Source of the DNA: Nesterenkonia muleiensis
GTDB lineage: Bacteria > Actinomycetota > Actinomycetes > Actinomycetales > Micrococcaceae
Length of the DNA: 64,000 bases
Direction of reading: 5' to 3'
NCBI RefSeq assembly: GCF_003600155.1
Contig: NZ_QWLD01000022.1
Coordinates: forward strand, 1 to 64,000
Made by a program: the position numbers and the translations under genes. The first letter of the stretch is position 1. Every line of letters starts with the position of its first letter. The notes beneath the pieces were generated by a model. That model saw only the letters and a program-made list of their open reading frames with translations, searched no databases and was not told the origin of the DNA. Below, in pieces: positions 7,949 through 16,670 of this stretch.

Positions 7949-9232
7949 GTGATTGACATCAAGGACCTCATCGCTGACCCTGAGAAATACCGAGCCAGCC
8001 AGCGTGACCGTGGGGCCGAGGAATCAGCTGTGGATGTTCTCATCGAGGCCTCTGAGGCCCGCACTGCGGCGATCACCCGGTTTGAGAGCCTACGTGCTGA
8101 GCAGAAGGCGCAGGGCAAGAAGGTCGCCAAGGCCCAGGGCGAGGAGAAGCAGACGCTGCTTGAGCAGGTCAAGCAGCTTGCCGCCGAGGTGAAGGCTGCT
8201 GAGGCCCAGGCCGATAATGCTGCCGAACGGCTGCGTGCCGTTCAGGCCTCCTTCCCCAACCTCATCCACGACGGCGTTCCGGCCGGCGGGGAGGATGACT
8301 TCATCATCCTGCGTACAGAGGGTGCCGTGCGGGACTTCGCTGCCGAAGGGTTCGAGCCCAAGGACCACCTGGAACTGGCCGAGCTGCTCGGAGCGGTCGA
8401 TATGCAGCGCGGGGCCAAGGTCTCCGGTTCCAGGTTCTACTTCCTCACCGGCATCGGGGCCAGGCTTGAGCTGGCGATGATGCAGATGGGCCTCGACCAG
8501 GCTCTGGAGGCCGGCTTCACCCCGATGATCACTCCTACTCTGGTGCGCCCGGAGGCGATGGCCGGCACCGGGTATTTGGAGGCGCATGACGACGTCTACC
8601 ACCTCGAGCGCGACGATATGTACCTCGTCGGCACCTCAGAGGTAGCCCTGGCCGGTTACCACGCAGATGAGATTCTTGACCTCTCCGACGGTCCTGCCCG
8701 GTACGCCGGATGGTCCACCTGCTACCGGCGTGAGGCCGGCTCACACGGCAAGGACACTCGCGGTATCCTCCGGGTCCACCAGTTCAACAAACTGGAGATG
8801 TTCGTCTACTGCGCGGCGGAGGAGTCCAAGGCCGAGCACGAGCGGCTGCTTGGCTGGGAGGAGCAGATGCTGGCGAAGATGGAGCTGCCCTACCGGGTGA
8901 TCGACACCGCCGCCGGGGATCTGGGGCTCTCCGCCGCCCGGAAGTTCGACTGCGAGGCCTGGGTTCCCACCCAGGGCACCTACCGCGAGCTGACCTCCAC
9001 CTCAGACACCACCACCTTTCAGGCCCGCCGGCTCAACATTCGTGAGCGTACGGTGAGAGCCGATGGCGGCAAGGGCCCCACCCGGCCGGTGGCCATGCTC
9101 AACGGCACCCTGGCCACCACCCGGTGGATCGTGGCCATCCTGGAAAATCACCAGCAGGCCGACGGCTCGGTCCGGGTGCCGCAGGCGCTGCGCCCCTACC
9201 TCGGCGGCCTGGAGGTCATCGAGCCGAAGTAG
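7949..9232 (+). CDS. serS: Seryl-tRNA synthetase
   Basis: Charges tRNA-Ser with serine. 427 residues, standard bacterial length. The N-terminal long coiled-coil arm (about 25-105) contacts the tRNA variable arm. Class II catalytic motifs are present: motif 2 around [19 protein letters not shown] and motif 3 in [17 protein letters not shown] near the C-terminus; [10 protein letters not shown] is the serine pocket region. The GTG start gives [17 protein letters not shown], the normal SerS beginning. A hairpin follows about 50 bases after the stop. Confidence 0.97.
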   Translation: MIDIKDLIADPEKYRASQRDRGAEESAVDVLIEASEARTAAITRFESLRAEQKAQGKKVAKAQGEEKQTLLEQVKQLAAEVKAAEAQADNAAERLRAVQASFPNLIHDGVPAGGEDDFIILRTEGAVRDFAAEGFEPKDHLELAELLGAVDMQRGAKVSGSRFYFLTGIGARLELAMMQMGLDQALEAGFTPMITPTLVRPEAMAGTGYLEAHDDVYHLERDDMYLVGTSEVALAGYHADEILDLSDGPARYAGWSTCYRREAGSHGKDTRGILRVHQFNKLEMFVYCAAEESKAEHERLLGWEEQMLAKMELPYRVIDTAAGDLGLSAARKFDCEAWVPTQGTYRELTSTSDTTTFQARRLNIRERTVRADGGKGPTRPVAMLNGTLATTRWIVAILENHQQADGSVRVPQALRPYLGGLEVIEPK

Positions 9233-9280
9233 CGGCTGTCCAGCAGGCTCTCAGGTACTGCTCACCTTGGCTCGATAGTA

Positions 9281-9297
9281 AAGAGTCCATGACTCTT
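9281..9297 (+). terminator. Hairpin after serS
   Basis: Perfect 7-bp arms AAGAGTC (9281-9287) and GACTCTT (9291-9297) around a CAT loop, about 50 bases after the stop. Low GC and no clear T-run, so only moderately convincing. Confidence 0.45.
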
Positions 9298-9425
9298 CAA
9301 CAGTGCTCAGGACGCGGCATAAGGCCAGCCTCATCTTCCTGGCGCGGCTTGTTCTGAGTAACTAAGATTTAGCTATGACGCCGACAGAGCGCCGGCGCAT
9401 CATTTCAAGCAGAAGGAGTGTTGAG

Positions 9426-9917
9426 ATGACTAAGACTGCTGACTACACCGTTCCCGGCCTCGGCAAGGACAACGGCGAGGAGATCGCCGGACTGCTGCAG
9501 GACAGGCTGCATGCCCTCAACGATCTGCACCTGGTGCTCAAGCATGTGCACTGGAATGTGGTGGGCCCGAACTTCATCGCTGTTCACGAGATGCTGGACC
9601 CGCAGACCGAGACAGTCCGGGGGTTCGCCGATGATGTCGCGGAGCGCATCGCTACCCTGGGCACAGCACCTTCGGGACTTTCCGGTGAGCTGGTCACTGA
9701 GCGTTCCTGGAAGGACTATCCGCTGTTCAAGGCCAGTGTGGAGGACCATCTGAGCGAGCTGGACAAGGTCTACACCGGTGTCATCGAGGATCACCGCGAG
9801 GTGCTCGCCAAGACCGGTCAGATCGATCCGATCACCGAGGATATCCTCATCGGTCAGGTCAAGGACCTTGAGCTATTCCAGTGGTTCATCCGCAGCCACC
9901 TGGAGAAAGTTTCCTGA
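9426..9917 (+). CDS. dps: Dps-family DNA protection / ferritin-like protein
   Basis: 163 residues, a typical Dps monomer that assembles into dodecamers, oxidises Fe(II) with peroxide and protects DNA. Ferroxidase residues are recognisable: KHVHWNVVGPNF (His42), HEMLDPQTE, then FADDVAERI. An in-frame extension starts at 9375, but the ATG at 9426 has AGAAGGAG at the right distance and gives the usual MTKTADYTVPG length. Likely induced in stationary phase or oxidative stress; the regulator is not visible. A long hairpin overlaps its stop codon. Confidence 0.93.
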   Translation: MTKTADYTVPGLGKDNGEEIAGLLQDRLHALNDLHLVLKHVHWNVVGPNFIAVHEMLDPQTETVRGFADDVAERIATLGTAPSGLSGELVTERSWKDYPLFKASVEDHLSELDKVYTGVIEDHREVLAKTGQIDPITEDILIGQVKDLELFQWFIRSHLEKVS

Positions 9918-9966
9918 CGTGGCCCACACAGATGCTTCGCATCTGCGCGGGGCCCAGACGTCAGGA
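9912..9966 (+). terminator. Extended hairpin overlapping the dps stop codon
   Basis: Outer arms TCCTGACGT (9912-9920) and ACGTCAGGA (9958-9966) pair over 9 bp, GGCCC/GGGCC pair inside, and an inner stem CAGATGC TTC GCATCTG occupies 9929-9945. The stop codon lies in the outer left arm. Probably a terminator or mRNA 3'-end stabiliser. Confidence 0.6.
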
Positions 9967-9996
9967 GCCTCCCGCCTGATTCTCTGAGATCACGAC

Positions 9997-10041
9997 GACG
10001 CCCGGGCCGGGTGGTGGATCATCCCCACCAGTCCGGGCGTC
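9997..10041. terminator. Second hairpin downstream of dps
   Basis: GACGCCCGG (9997-10005) and CCGGGCGTC (10033-10041) form a perfect 9-bp stem; GGTGG/CCACC can pair inside. No T-run follows on the plus strand. Confidence 0.55.
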
Positions 10042-10203
10042 CTGCTGCGTGCGAGGTGAGCATGGCCGGGATGGAGCCTGCAGTATGCGAAGGTTATCGG
10101 TGTTTACCGCCAGTTTCGGCGCTGATCCGGTAGTCGGGCAGAGGGAGTTGTGCCGAGCGCGTCAAACACGGTAACGAGTGCGCGGCGAACTGGCCAGTCT
10201 CGG

Positions 10204-10209
10204 TAGGTT
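10204..10209 (+). promoter_or_regulatory. -10 element, leaderless nitroreductase transcript
   Basis: TAGGTT ends 7 bases before the ATG at 10217; supports that start over the upstream in-frame ATG at 10178. Confidence 0.45.
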
Positions 10210-10216
10210 GATAGGC

Positions 10217-11062
10217 ATGAGCGAAACGACCACACCGAAACAGCACCTGCAGGCGCGCTGGGGCGCGGACCCCGGCTTTGTCCCAAAGGAGTGGAACACC
10301 ACATTGGAGACGATCGTCTCCCACCGCTCAGTGCGGCAGTGGCAGGACCGCGAGGTCACCGAGAACCAGATCCGCACCATCGCAGCGGCCGCGCAGTCCG
10401 GATCCTCCAGCTCCAATAAGCAGGTGGTCTCTGTGGTGGCGGTCCGCGACCCAGTGAAGAAGCAAGCGCTGGGTGAAGTCGGCGGACCCCATCAAGCCCC
10501 CCACATCTCCACCGCGCCGGTGGTGCTGGTCTGGCTGATCGATACCTCCCGGATCCGTGCTGCGGTGAGGAAGGCCCAGCTGGAGAAGCCCAAGGTGGAG
10601 TACACCGGGGCCGAATACCTGGATGAGGTGTTGGTAGGTGCCTGTGATATTGGCATCAACGCCCAGAACGCCGTCATCGCAGCACGTTCGCTGGGATTGG
10701 GCACCTGCTACCTGGGCTCGTTGCGCAACGATGCCGAGTGTGTCGGCGAGATCCTGGGCACACCTGAGCATGTGGTGCCATTCGTCGGCCTGGAGATCGG
10801 GCACCCGGACCCGCAGGAGCCGGCCGGCATCAAGCCGCGGATCCCCCAGAGTGCCTATCTGCACTGGGACGCCTACGACGCCGCGGCCGCCACTGACGTC
10901 GCCGACTATGACCAGATCCTGGCCGACTACTTCGCCCAGTACGGCAAACCCAGCTCCTGGACCTCAGGGCTGGTCTCCCGGGTCGGGCCCAAGGCGGTCA
11001 AGGTGCGCAAGCGCCACTTCCTGCGCCAGGTCTTCGAACGCGCCGGCTTCGGCCTCAGATGA
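10217..11062 (+). CDS. NADPH-dependent nitroreductase / flavin reductase
   Basis: 281-residue flavoprotein of the nitroreductase superfamily, closest in layout to the oxygen-insensitive NfsA/FRP group. SHRSVRQWQDREVT near residue 35 is the FMN-phosphate binding region, AAQSGSSSSNKQ follows it, and ARSLGLGTCYLGSLRN is the conserved mid-region motif. Expected to reduce nitroaromatics, quinones or flavins with NAD(P)H; the natural substrate is unknown. The basic C-terminus (VRKRHFLRQVFERAGF) may help bind NADPH. Cytosolic, monocistronic, ending 18 bases from the convergent MFS gene. Confidence 0.85.
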   Translation: MSETTTPKQHLQARWGADPGFVPKEWNTTLETIVSHRSVRQWQDREVTENQIRTIAAAAQSGSSSSNKQVVSVVAVRDPVKKQALGEVGGPHQAPHISTAPVVLVWLIDTSRIRAAVRKAQLEKPKVEYTGAEYLDEVLVGACDIGINAQNAVIAARSLGLGTCYLGSLRNDAECVGEILGTPEHVVPFVGLEIGHPDPQEPAGIKPRIPQSAYLHWDAYDAAAATDVADYDQILADYFAQYGKPSSWTSGLVSRVGPKAVKVRKRHFLRQVFERAGFGLR

Positions 11063-11080
11063 AACCACCTGCGCACCGGA

Positions 11081-12331
11081 TCACCGTCGCAGCGCCAGGT
11101 ACACCAGCAGTGCGGAGACCGTGATCCCAGGCCAGATCATCAGTGTGGTGACGATGCCCAGAGTGGAGCCGGAGAGTCCTCCGAGAAGACCTGCGATGGG
11201 CACCATACCCATGGTCAGCGTCCGCCGTGCGGTGGAGATCCGCGCGAAGTGCGACTCCGGCATGATCGAGGCCGCCCACCCCATGGTCGCCACACTGGCC
11301 GCCACCACGGCGAAACCCCACAGCACACTGTGTGCGAAGACCAGACCCACCGCGGCAGGGTAGGGGGAGAACGCTGCGAGCACGTAGAACGACGCCGCCA
11401 GAATCTGCCCGCAGGTACCGGCCACCATCAGCTGGGGAGCCTCCCAGCGGCGCATCAGCCAGGGCCCCCACAGAGCTCCGAGCAGCCCGCCGACCGCTCC
11501 GGCACTGACGGCGGCGCCGAAGAGCGCCGGGCTCAGGTTCAACACCTCCAGCAGGAAAATCACCTCCACCGCAGCGCCGAACCCCAGGGCGGCATTGGTT
11601 CCGGCGACCAGCAGAGTGACCGCCAGCAGCTGGGGAAGGGCGACCAGCTCCCGGAATCCTGAGGTGAGTGTGCCCCAGAACCCTCCCTTCTGGGCAGGCG
11701 AGGTCCCGGCGTCGTTCTCTGCTGCTTCGGTATTTGGCGCCATGCTACCCCGGTGCTCCACCGGGCTCAGGGCGATCAGGGCGATCCCGAGTAATGCGAT
11801 GCTGAGGCCGATCAGCACTGGTACCCCCATGGCAGTGATCACCAGGCCCGCGGCGGCTGGGACGATGATGCGCACTGTCTCGTCCACCGAGGCGATTCGG
11901 GAGACGTACCCGGAGATACCGGCGGCTCTGGCTTCGCCGTATTCGACAAGCCGAGGGGCCAACGCCTGACGAGAGGCCTCGATGGCGGTGGTGCAGACCC
12001 CGGTCAGCGTGACGACCACCATGCCCAGCCAGATGGTCAGCACACCGGTGATCTGGAGTGCGAGCAGAATGCTGATGAGCAGGATGAGCGCTGCCTGGGA
12101 GAGCCGGAGAATTCTCAGTGGGTGCGTGCGGTCAACCAGAACACCTATAGGGACCGCCAGCAGCAGGAAGGCCGCTGAGCCCAGGGCATTGATGATGCCC
12201 ATCTGATAGGCAGCTGCACCGAGAAGAGAGACGAACAGGACATCGGTGGCGACCTCGAGGGTGGAGGCAGAGACCGCGCCGGAGCCGTTGGAGGCCATCA
12301 GTGCGCGCCGTTGGGAGGGCAGGGAGGTCAA
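11081..12331 (-). CDS. MFS transporter, drug-efflux-like
   Basis: 416-residue membrane protein with about 11-12 predicted helices in two halves separated by a hydrophilic central loop (about residues 195-225, EHRGSMAPNTEAAENDAGTS). VLVDRTHPLRILRL after helix 2 is the MFS motif-A region. The sequence resembles the MFS_3/antibiotic exporter branch. Direction and substrate cannot be assigned. The listed start is a TTG; an internal ATG at 12298 (MASNGSG) is equally possible because neither has a clear ribosome site. Confidence 0.8.
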   Translation of the reverse strand: MTSLPSQRRALMASNGSGAVSASTLEVATDVLFVSLLGAAAYQMGIINALGSAAFLLLAVPIGVLVDRTHPLRILRLSQAALILLISILLALQITGVLTIWLGMVVVTLTGVCTTAIEASRQALAPRLVEYGEARAAGISGYVSRIASVDETVRIIVPAAAGLVITAMGVPVLIGLSIALLGIALIALSPVEHRGSMAPNTEAAENDAGTSPAQKGGFWGTLTSGFRELVALPQLLAVTLLVAGTNAALGFGAAVEVIFLLEVLNLSPALFGAAVSAGAVGGLLGALWGPWLMRRWEAPQLMVAGTCGQILAASFYVLAAFSPYPAAVGLVFAHSVLWGFAVVAASVATMGWAASIMPESHFARISTARRTLTMGMVPIAGLLGGLSGSTLGIVTTLMIWPGITVSALLVYLALRR

Positions 12332-12501
12332 GGGTGTTCTGCTTTCATGTTCAGAAATCGGAGGTGAACACGGCCAGACGCAATGGGCGGGGAAGGCAGT
12401 GAGAGCTGAAGCCAGTGCCGGTGATGAGCGTTGGCCGACCGCAGGGCGTGTCAGTCGGCTGGTCTAAATCCGCATGCAGAACATGAGCCTCACTCTACCT
12501 C

Positions 12502-13323
12502 TTAGAGTCCCTCCAGGGCGTTGAGGCCCAGGAACAATCCCAGCAGGAAGAGGATCAGGGCGATGGTTCCGTGGGCATGGCGGCTCAGAAAGCCCTCCAA
12601 CCGTGAGAGCGGACCCTCGACCAGCCGGTGGGCAACGATCCGTCCGGCCAGCAGAACCACAGCTGGCATGATCATCACCGCGCAGTAGAACAGAATCATC
12701 AATGCCGAGCCTGGCAGCTCCGGGGCGGTGGCCGCCACCAGTCCGATGCCTGCCAGATAGGGCAGAAGGGTGGCAATCTCCATACCCACCGCAGCCAGCG
12801 CAAGTGCTAGAAGAGGAACGACGCCGCCCTGCGCCCCTTCACCGACCGCCCGGTTGCGGAACCGGCTCACCCGGTCAGCGGAGCGTCGCGCGGCCTCGCG
12901 CTTGCGCTTCTTCGCCTTGCCGGCCTTTGTCATGGGATCGAGCCGCAAGCTGTACCAGATCAACCCGGCGGCCAGCGCGGCCTGGCCCAGGAGAAAGGCC
13001 TGTGACTCGCGGGCTTGTGCGAACCAGGCGAACAGCTCGTTTCCGAAGAGCGCCAGACCTGCCAGCAGAAGCAGCCCGATGACCGCGTAGGCTCCGGCCA
13101 CCACACCCAGGTAGACCAGCACCCGGCCGGCGTGCAGCCGCCCCGGTGCCATCAGAAGCCACACTGGTATCAGTAGGGTGCCGAAGCTGGTGGAGTCGAT
13201 CAGCGCCAATACCATCAGAACTCCCAGCAGCGCTAGGGTTCCCTCCGGTCCGCCATCCAGCCAGTCGGCGGCGACGTCCGCACCGCCGACTGCGCTCGCT
13301 GCGACCGCATGAAGTCCTGTCAT
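12502..13323 (-). CDS. GAP/Sap-family membrane protein
   Basis: 273 residues from the ATG at 13323, chosen because ATCAGGA precedes it; a longer start at 13359 is possible. Six or so hydrophobic helices with the opening pattern LALIDSTSFGTLLIPVWLL, typical of the GAP (Sap) family that includes mycobacterial proteins linked to glycolipid export. A charged cytoplasmic loop KAGKAKKRKREAARRSADR lies in the middle. The role is inferred only as transport or membrane lipid handling; the substrate is unknown. Divergent from the histidine kinase gene. Confidence 0.75.
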   Translation of the reverse strand: MTGLHAVAASAVGGADVAADWLDGGPEGTLALLGVLMVLALIDSTSFGTLLIPVWLLMAPGRLHAGRVLVYLGVVAGAYAVIGLLLLAGLALFGNELFAWFAQARESQAFLLGQAALAAGLIWYSLRLDPMTKAGKAKKRKREAARRSADRVSRFRNRAVGEGAQGGVVPLLALALAAVGMEIATLLPYLAGIGLVAATAPELPGSALMILFYCAVMIMPAVVLLAGRIVAHRLVEGPLSRLEGFLSRHAHGTIALILFLLGLFLGLNALEGL

Positions 13324-13450
13324 GTCCTGATCATCCCGCCGGTTCTCCGGTGAGCGCATCGGCCTAAAGATGGAACCGAGAGCCTGTCAGCTGCTCACCT
13401 GCCACCTTTGGCGGAGGCCGGAGCTGCCGGGACTGTGGTCGAATGGCTGT

Positions 13451-14659
13451 GTGAAGCAGAACTACCGCGCGCATCTGCATTCGGTGGGCTACCTTGCGCT
13501 GGCCCTGGTGACCATTGTCGCCGGCTGGGCGGGCCCAACGGAGCTGCCGTGGTGGGAAACAGTGGGCATGGAGCCTGCGGTGTGGTGGCATGTGTTCACG
13601 CTGGCAGCCATGTCTGGCGCACTTCTGGTCAAACTCCGTCGCCCCACGCTCGCTCTGGTGTGGGGTGCACTCTGCGTGGTGGCGGACCTCAGCTTCGGCA
13701 TCAACATCGGGCTTCTCATCTGCCTGACCGATCTCATCTACAGCCACGGGATCAGGGCTTCGGCGCGCCGGGCCCGAGTGGTCAATATGAGCCTCATCGG
13801 GGTGGTTGCTGCGGTGACTCTGGCAGTGACCGTGGTGGACACCGGCCTGCCGGTGATCAGCGTGCTTCTGTCCAGCACTGCAGTGCTGCTGGTTCCCTGC
13901 TGGTGGTCGGCGGAGGTGCGCCGCGGGTATCCTGCCCTGGTAGAGGATCAGGTCCGGAAGAATCTCGAGCAGGAGCGCCATGCTGAGCTCCTTGCCCAGC
14001 ACAAGCGGCGCAGAACGGCCGCCATCGAGTCCGAACGCCGCCGGATGGCCCGCGAACTCCATGATGTGGTCTCCGCACAGGTCTCCGCGGTCGCCCTGAC
14101 CTCGGGTGCAGTGCTCAACGCCGAGGCTGACTCCCAGCGCGACCGTGAAGCGTTGAAGAGCATCCGCTCTACCAGCCTCACCGCGTTGGAGGATCTGCGC
14201 CAGATGGTCCAGATGCTGCGCGCCACAGGCCCTGAGGACGCCGCCGCCGCCGAGCTGCTCACCGACACCACCTGGGATCAGGTGCTCGAGCAGGCGCGGG
14301 GACGAGGGCTGGAGGTGTCTGTGCACGGCACGCTGCCGAATGATCTCCCTGCGGCAGTGCGAGCGGTGCTGCTGCGCATACTGCAAGAGTCTTTGAGCAA
14401 CGCGCACCGTCACGGCATCGGTGGCGCCGATGTGCGGTTGCAGAACAGGAACGGACAGATTGAGCTTCAGGTGGGGTCAATGCTGCCAAAGGGTCCTTCC
14501 CTGTCTCAGGAGACTGGCACGGGTAGCGGGTTGGCGGTCATGGCGGAGCGGGTGAACAGCGTCGGGGGCCGTCTCACTGCAGGTGAGTGCTCAGGCCGGT
14601 GGATGGTCCGTGCCGAACTGCCCAGCGGCAGCGTCTCCGAGAGGAGTGAGAGAAGATGA
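13451..14659 (+). CDS. Sensor histidine kinase (NarL-type partner)
   Basis: About 402 residues from the GTG at 13451; an upstream in-frame ATG at 13370 adds residues without family character. Four to five membrane helices in the first 150 residues, then a HisKA_3 dimerisation segment with the phospho-acceptor histidine in ARELHDVVSAQVSA near residue 204, and a HATPase domain with N-box SLSNAHRHG and G-box GSGLAVMAERV. It probably senses a membrane or envelope cue through its helices. The last bases overlap the response regulator start (ATGA), so the pair is coupled. Confidence 0.88.
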   Translation: MKQNYRAHLHSVGYLALALVTIVAGWAGPTELPWWETVGMEPAVWWHVFTLAAMSGALLVKLRRPTLALVWGALCVVADLSFGINIGLLICLTDLIYSHGIRASARRARVVNMSLIGVVAAVTLAVTVVDTGLPVISVLLSSTAVLLVPCWWSAEVRRGYPALVEDQVRKNLEQERHAELLAQHKRRRTAAIESERRRMARELHDVVSAQVSAVALTSGAVLNAEADSQRDREALKSIRSTSLTALEDLRQMVQMLRATGPEDAAAAELLTDTTWDQVLEQARGRGLEVSVHGTLPNDLPAAVRAVLLRILQESLSNAHRHGIGGADVRLQNRNGQIELQVGSMLPKGPSLSQETGTGSGLAVMAERVNSVGGRLTAGECSGRWMVRAELPSGSVSERSERR

Positions 14660-15351
14660 GTGCTGAAGAACACGAGCGGGTCACCACGGTGCTTCTTGCC
14701 GATGACCACCCCAGTGTGCGCGCCGGACTCCGCCTGCTGCTGGAGACCGCGGACCGGATTGAGGTGCTGGGCGAAGCTGCTGACGGCCAGGCCGCCGTCC
14801 AGCAGGTGCGGGCGCTGGCCCCCGATGTGGTGCTGATGGATGCTCGTATGCCCGGCACTGACGGGATTGCTGCCACTCGACGGATCGTGGCAGAGACGGA
14901 CACCGAGGTGCTGATGCTGACCACCTTCGACCTCGACGAGGTCGTCTTCGGTGCGCTGCAGGCCGGCGCGGCGGGGTTCCTGCTGAAGTCCGCAGAACCC
15001 AGCGATCTCATCCAGGCCATTCACCGGGTAGCGGCCGGCGACGGCGTCGTGGCTCCTGAGGTGACCAGGAAGGTGCTTCAGAGGTTCGCCCAAACCTCCG
15101 GGGCAGAACCTGCTGAGGGCAGCGGCCAGACTGAACCTCCGCAGCACCAGCAGCTGAGCGAGCTGACCCCGCGCGAGCAGGAGGTGCTGGCGGCCCTGGG
15201 GCGTGGGCTCGGCAACTCACAGATCGCCCAGGAGCTTTTCGTGGCCGAGGCCACGGTGAAGTCGCATGTCTCCAGTCTGCTGGCCAAGCTGCACCTGACC
15301 TCCCGTATGCAGGCGGCTGTTCTAGCCCGTCAAGCCGGGCTGGACGTTTAG
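14656..15351 (+). CDS. LuxR/NarL-family response regulator
   Basis: 231 residues: receiver domain with acidic pocket ADD (15-17) and phosphorylation site Asp62 in VVLMDARMPG, switch Thr in MLTTFDLDE, lysine in LLKSAEP; then a NarL-type helix-turn-helix starting LTPREQEVLAALGRGLGN. A 20-residue linker rich in Gln, Glu and Pro separates the domains. Partner of the kinase directly upstream. Its targets are not evident; the adjacent phosphatase cassette has its own promoter-like sequence. Confidence 0.92.
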   Translation: MSAEEHERVTTVLLADDHPSVRAGLRLLLETADRIEVLGEAADGQAAVQQVRALAPDVVLMDARMPGTDGIAATRRIVAETDTEVLMLTTFDLDEVVFGALQAGAAGFLLKSAEPSDLIQAIHRVAAGDGVVAPEVTRKVLQRFAQTSGAEPAEGSGQTEPPQHQQLSELTPREQEVLAALGRGLGNSQIAQELFVAEATVKSHVSSLLAKLHLTSRMQAAVLARQAGLDV

Positions 15352-15370
15352 CAGAAGCGTTCTGCTGGTC

Positions 15371-15376
15371 TAGGCT
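15371..15376 (+). promoter_or_regulatory. -10 element, leaderless phosphatase transcript
   Basis: TAGGCT ends 7 bases before the ATG at 15384, favouring it over the GTG at 15378. Confidence 0.45.
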
Positions 15377-15383
15377 CGTGGGC

Positions 15384-16109
15384 ATGGCTACTGTCATCCT
15401 GGTACGGCACGGCCGCAGCACCGCCAACGCCGACGGCGTCCTGGCTGGCCGAGCTGCGGGCGTCACGCTCGATGAGATCGGACACAGTCAGGCGGCGCAT
15501 ACCGGTGACCGGCTGGCGGTGGTGCCGCTGGTGGGCCTGGTCGCCAGTCCTTTGGAACGCTGCCGGCAGACATCGCAGGCGATCCTTGATCGTCAAGCAG
15601 GTTCCCCTGCGATGTCGGTCGATACCGGAATCACCGAATGTGACTACGGCCAGTGGCAGGGTCGCAGGCTTGCGGATCTGTCCAAGGAAGACTTGTGGTC
15701 GGTGGTGCTCAGGCAGCCGTCGGCCGCCGTTTTCCCCGGAGGGGAGTCACTGGCCGCGATGCAGGCCAGGGCGGTGGCTGCGATCCGTCGACACGATGCG
15801 GTGTTCGAGTCCCAGCACGGGCCGGGGGCGGTATGGGCGGCGGTGAGCCATGGCGACATCATCAAGGCGGTTCTGGCTGATGCGTTCGGCATGCATCTGG
15901 ACCTTTTCCAGCGTATCCACGTCAATCCCGCCTCGGCATCGATCGTGCGCTACACGGCCGCACAGCCCCACGTGGTGTCCACCAACACTGATGCAGGCGA
16001 CCTGTCCTGGCTCCGGGAGACCGAGAGTGCAAACAAGGACACGACGACCAGCGCGCAGATCGGTGGTGGAGCGGGCCCCACGGCCCCACCACCGGCCGCT
16101 CTCTCCTAA
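15384..16109 (+). CDS. Histidine phosphatase, MSMEG_4193 family
   Basis: 241-residue member of the phosphoglycerate mutase-like histidine phosphatases. The catalytic RHG is in ILVRHGRSTANADG, and the second histidine is in AAVSHGDIIKAV. It is the first gene of a conserved actinobacterial trio (this gene, DUF3090, SCO1664-like) often found near the mycothiol gene mshC. The substrate is unknown. Here the trio follows a two-component system and no mshC is present in the window. The C-terminal 30 residues are low-complexity and poorly conserved. Confidence 0.88.
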   Translation: MATVILVRHGRSTANADGVLAGRAAGVTLDEIGHSQAAHTGDRLAVVPLVGLVASPLERCRQTSQAILDRQAGSPAMSVDTGITECDYGQWQGRRLADLSKEDLWSVVLRQPSAAVFPGGESLAAMQARAVAAIRRHDAVFESQHGPGAVWAAVSHGDIIKAVLADAFGMHLDLFQRIHVNPASASIVRYTAAQPHVVSTNTDAGDLSWLRETESANKDTTTSAQIGGGAGPTAPPPAALS

Positions 16110-16112
16110 AAT
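16107..16112 (+). promoter_or_regulatory. -10 element, leaderless DUF3090 transcript
   Basis: TAAAAT ends 6 bases before the ATG at 16119, overlapping the stop codon of the preceding gene. It suggests an internal promoter within the cassette. Confidence 0.5.
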
Positions 16113-16118
16113 AGACAC

Positions 16119-16670
16119 ATGCCCACCATCACCCACGGATTCGACTGGCCCGACCGGTTCGTCGTCGGCACGGTAGGCCCTCCCGGGTCTCGCACGTTCT
16201 ATCTCCAGGTGCGCGCCAGGACCGAGATCCTCAGTGTCGCCCTCGAGAAGCAGCAGTCGGCGGCCCTCGCCGAAGGGATCGACGAGGTTCTCGGGGAGCT
16301 GATGGCCCAGGAGGGCAACCCGTTCAGCGTCCCGTCTCAGACGCCGGAAGGGCTCATCGACAACGAGCCGCTGGAACAACCGGTCCAGGAGCAGTTCCGG
16401 GTCGGGGCGCTGAGCCTGGGCTGGGACCCCTCGACCGCACAGATCGTCATCGAGGCAGTGCCCGTTCAGGAGGCGGACACCGAGGAACCGGCCCACACCG
16501 GGGCGGAACCGGAGGAAGTCCTGGTTGTCCGGATTCCGGTAGGTGCGGCACGTGCCTTCGCCAAGCGAACCCGCGAGGTGGTGGAGGCAGGGCGTCCCCT
16601 CTGTCCGCTCTGCCACCTGCCGATGGACTCATCCGCCCACGTCTGTGAACCACCCGACGAGTTCCGGTGA
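16119..16670 (+). CDS. DUF3090 family protein
   Basis: 183 residues, nearly full family length. Conserved features are DWPDRFVVGTVGPPG at the N-terminus and a C-terminal Cys cluster CPLCHLPMDSSAHVC, which looks like a metal-binding (likely zinc) knuckle. Biochemical function unknown; its gene is almost always beside the MSMEG_4193-type phosphatase and the SCO1664-type protein, so the three probably act together. The stop overlaps the next start as GTGA. Confidence 0.9.
   Translation: MPTITHGFDWPDRFVVGTVGPPGSRTFYLQVRARTEILSVALEKQQSAALAEGIDEVLGELMAQEGNPFSVPSQTPEGLIDNEPLEQPVQEQFRVGALSLGWDPSTAQIVIEAVPVQEADTEEPAHTGAEPEEVLVVRIPVGAARAFAKRTREVVEAGRPLCPLCHLPMDSSAHVCEPPDEFR

Noticed and set aside
9361-9373. 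Iron box CTAA-GAT-TTAG before dps
   Set aside because: Only 4-bp arms and poor match to the DtxR 19-mer; could be chance in a short AT-rich patch.
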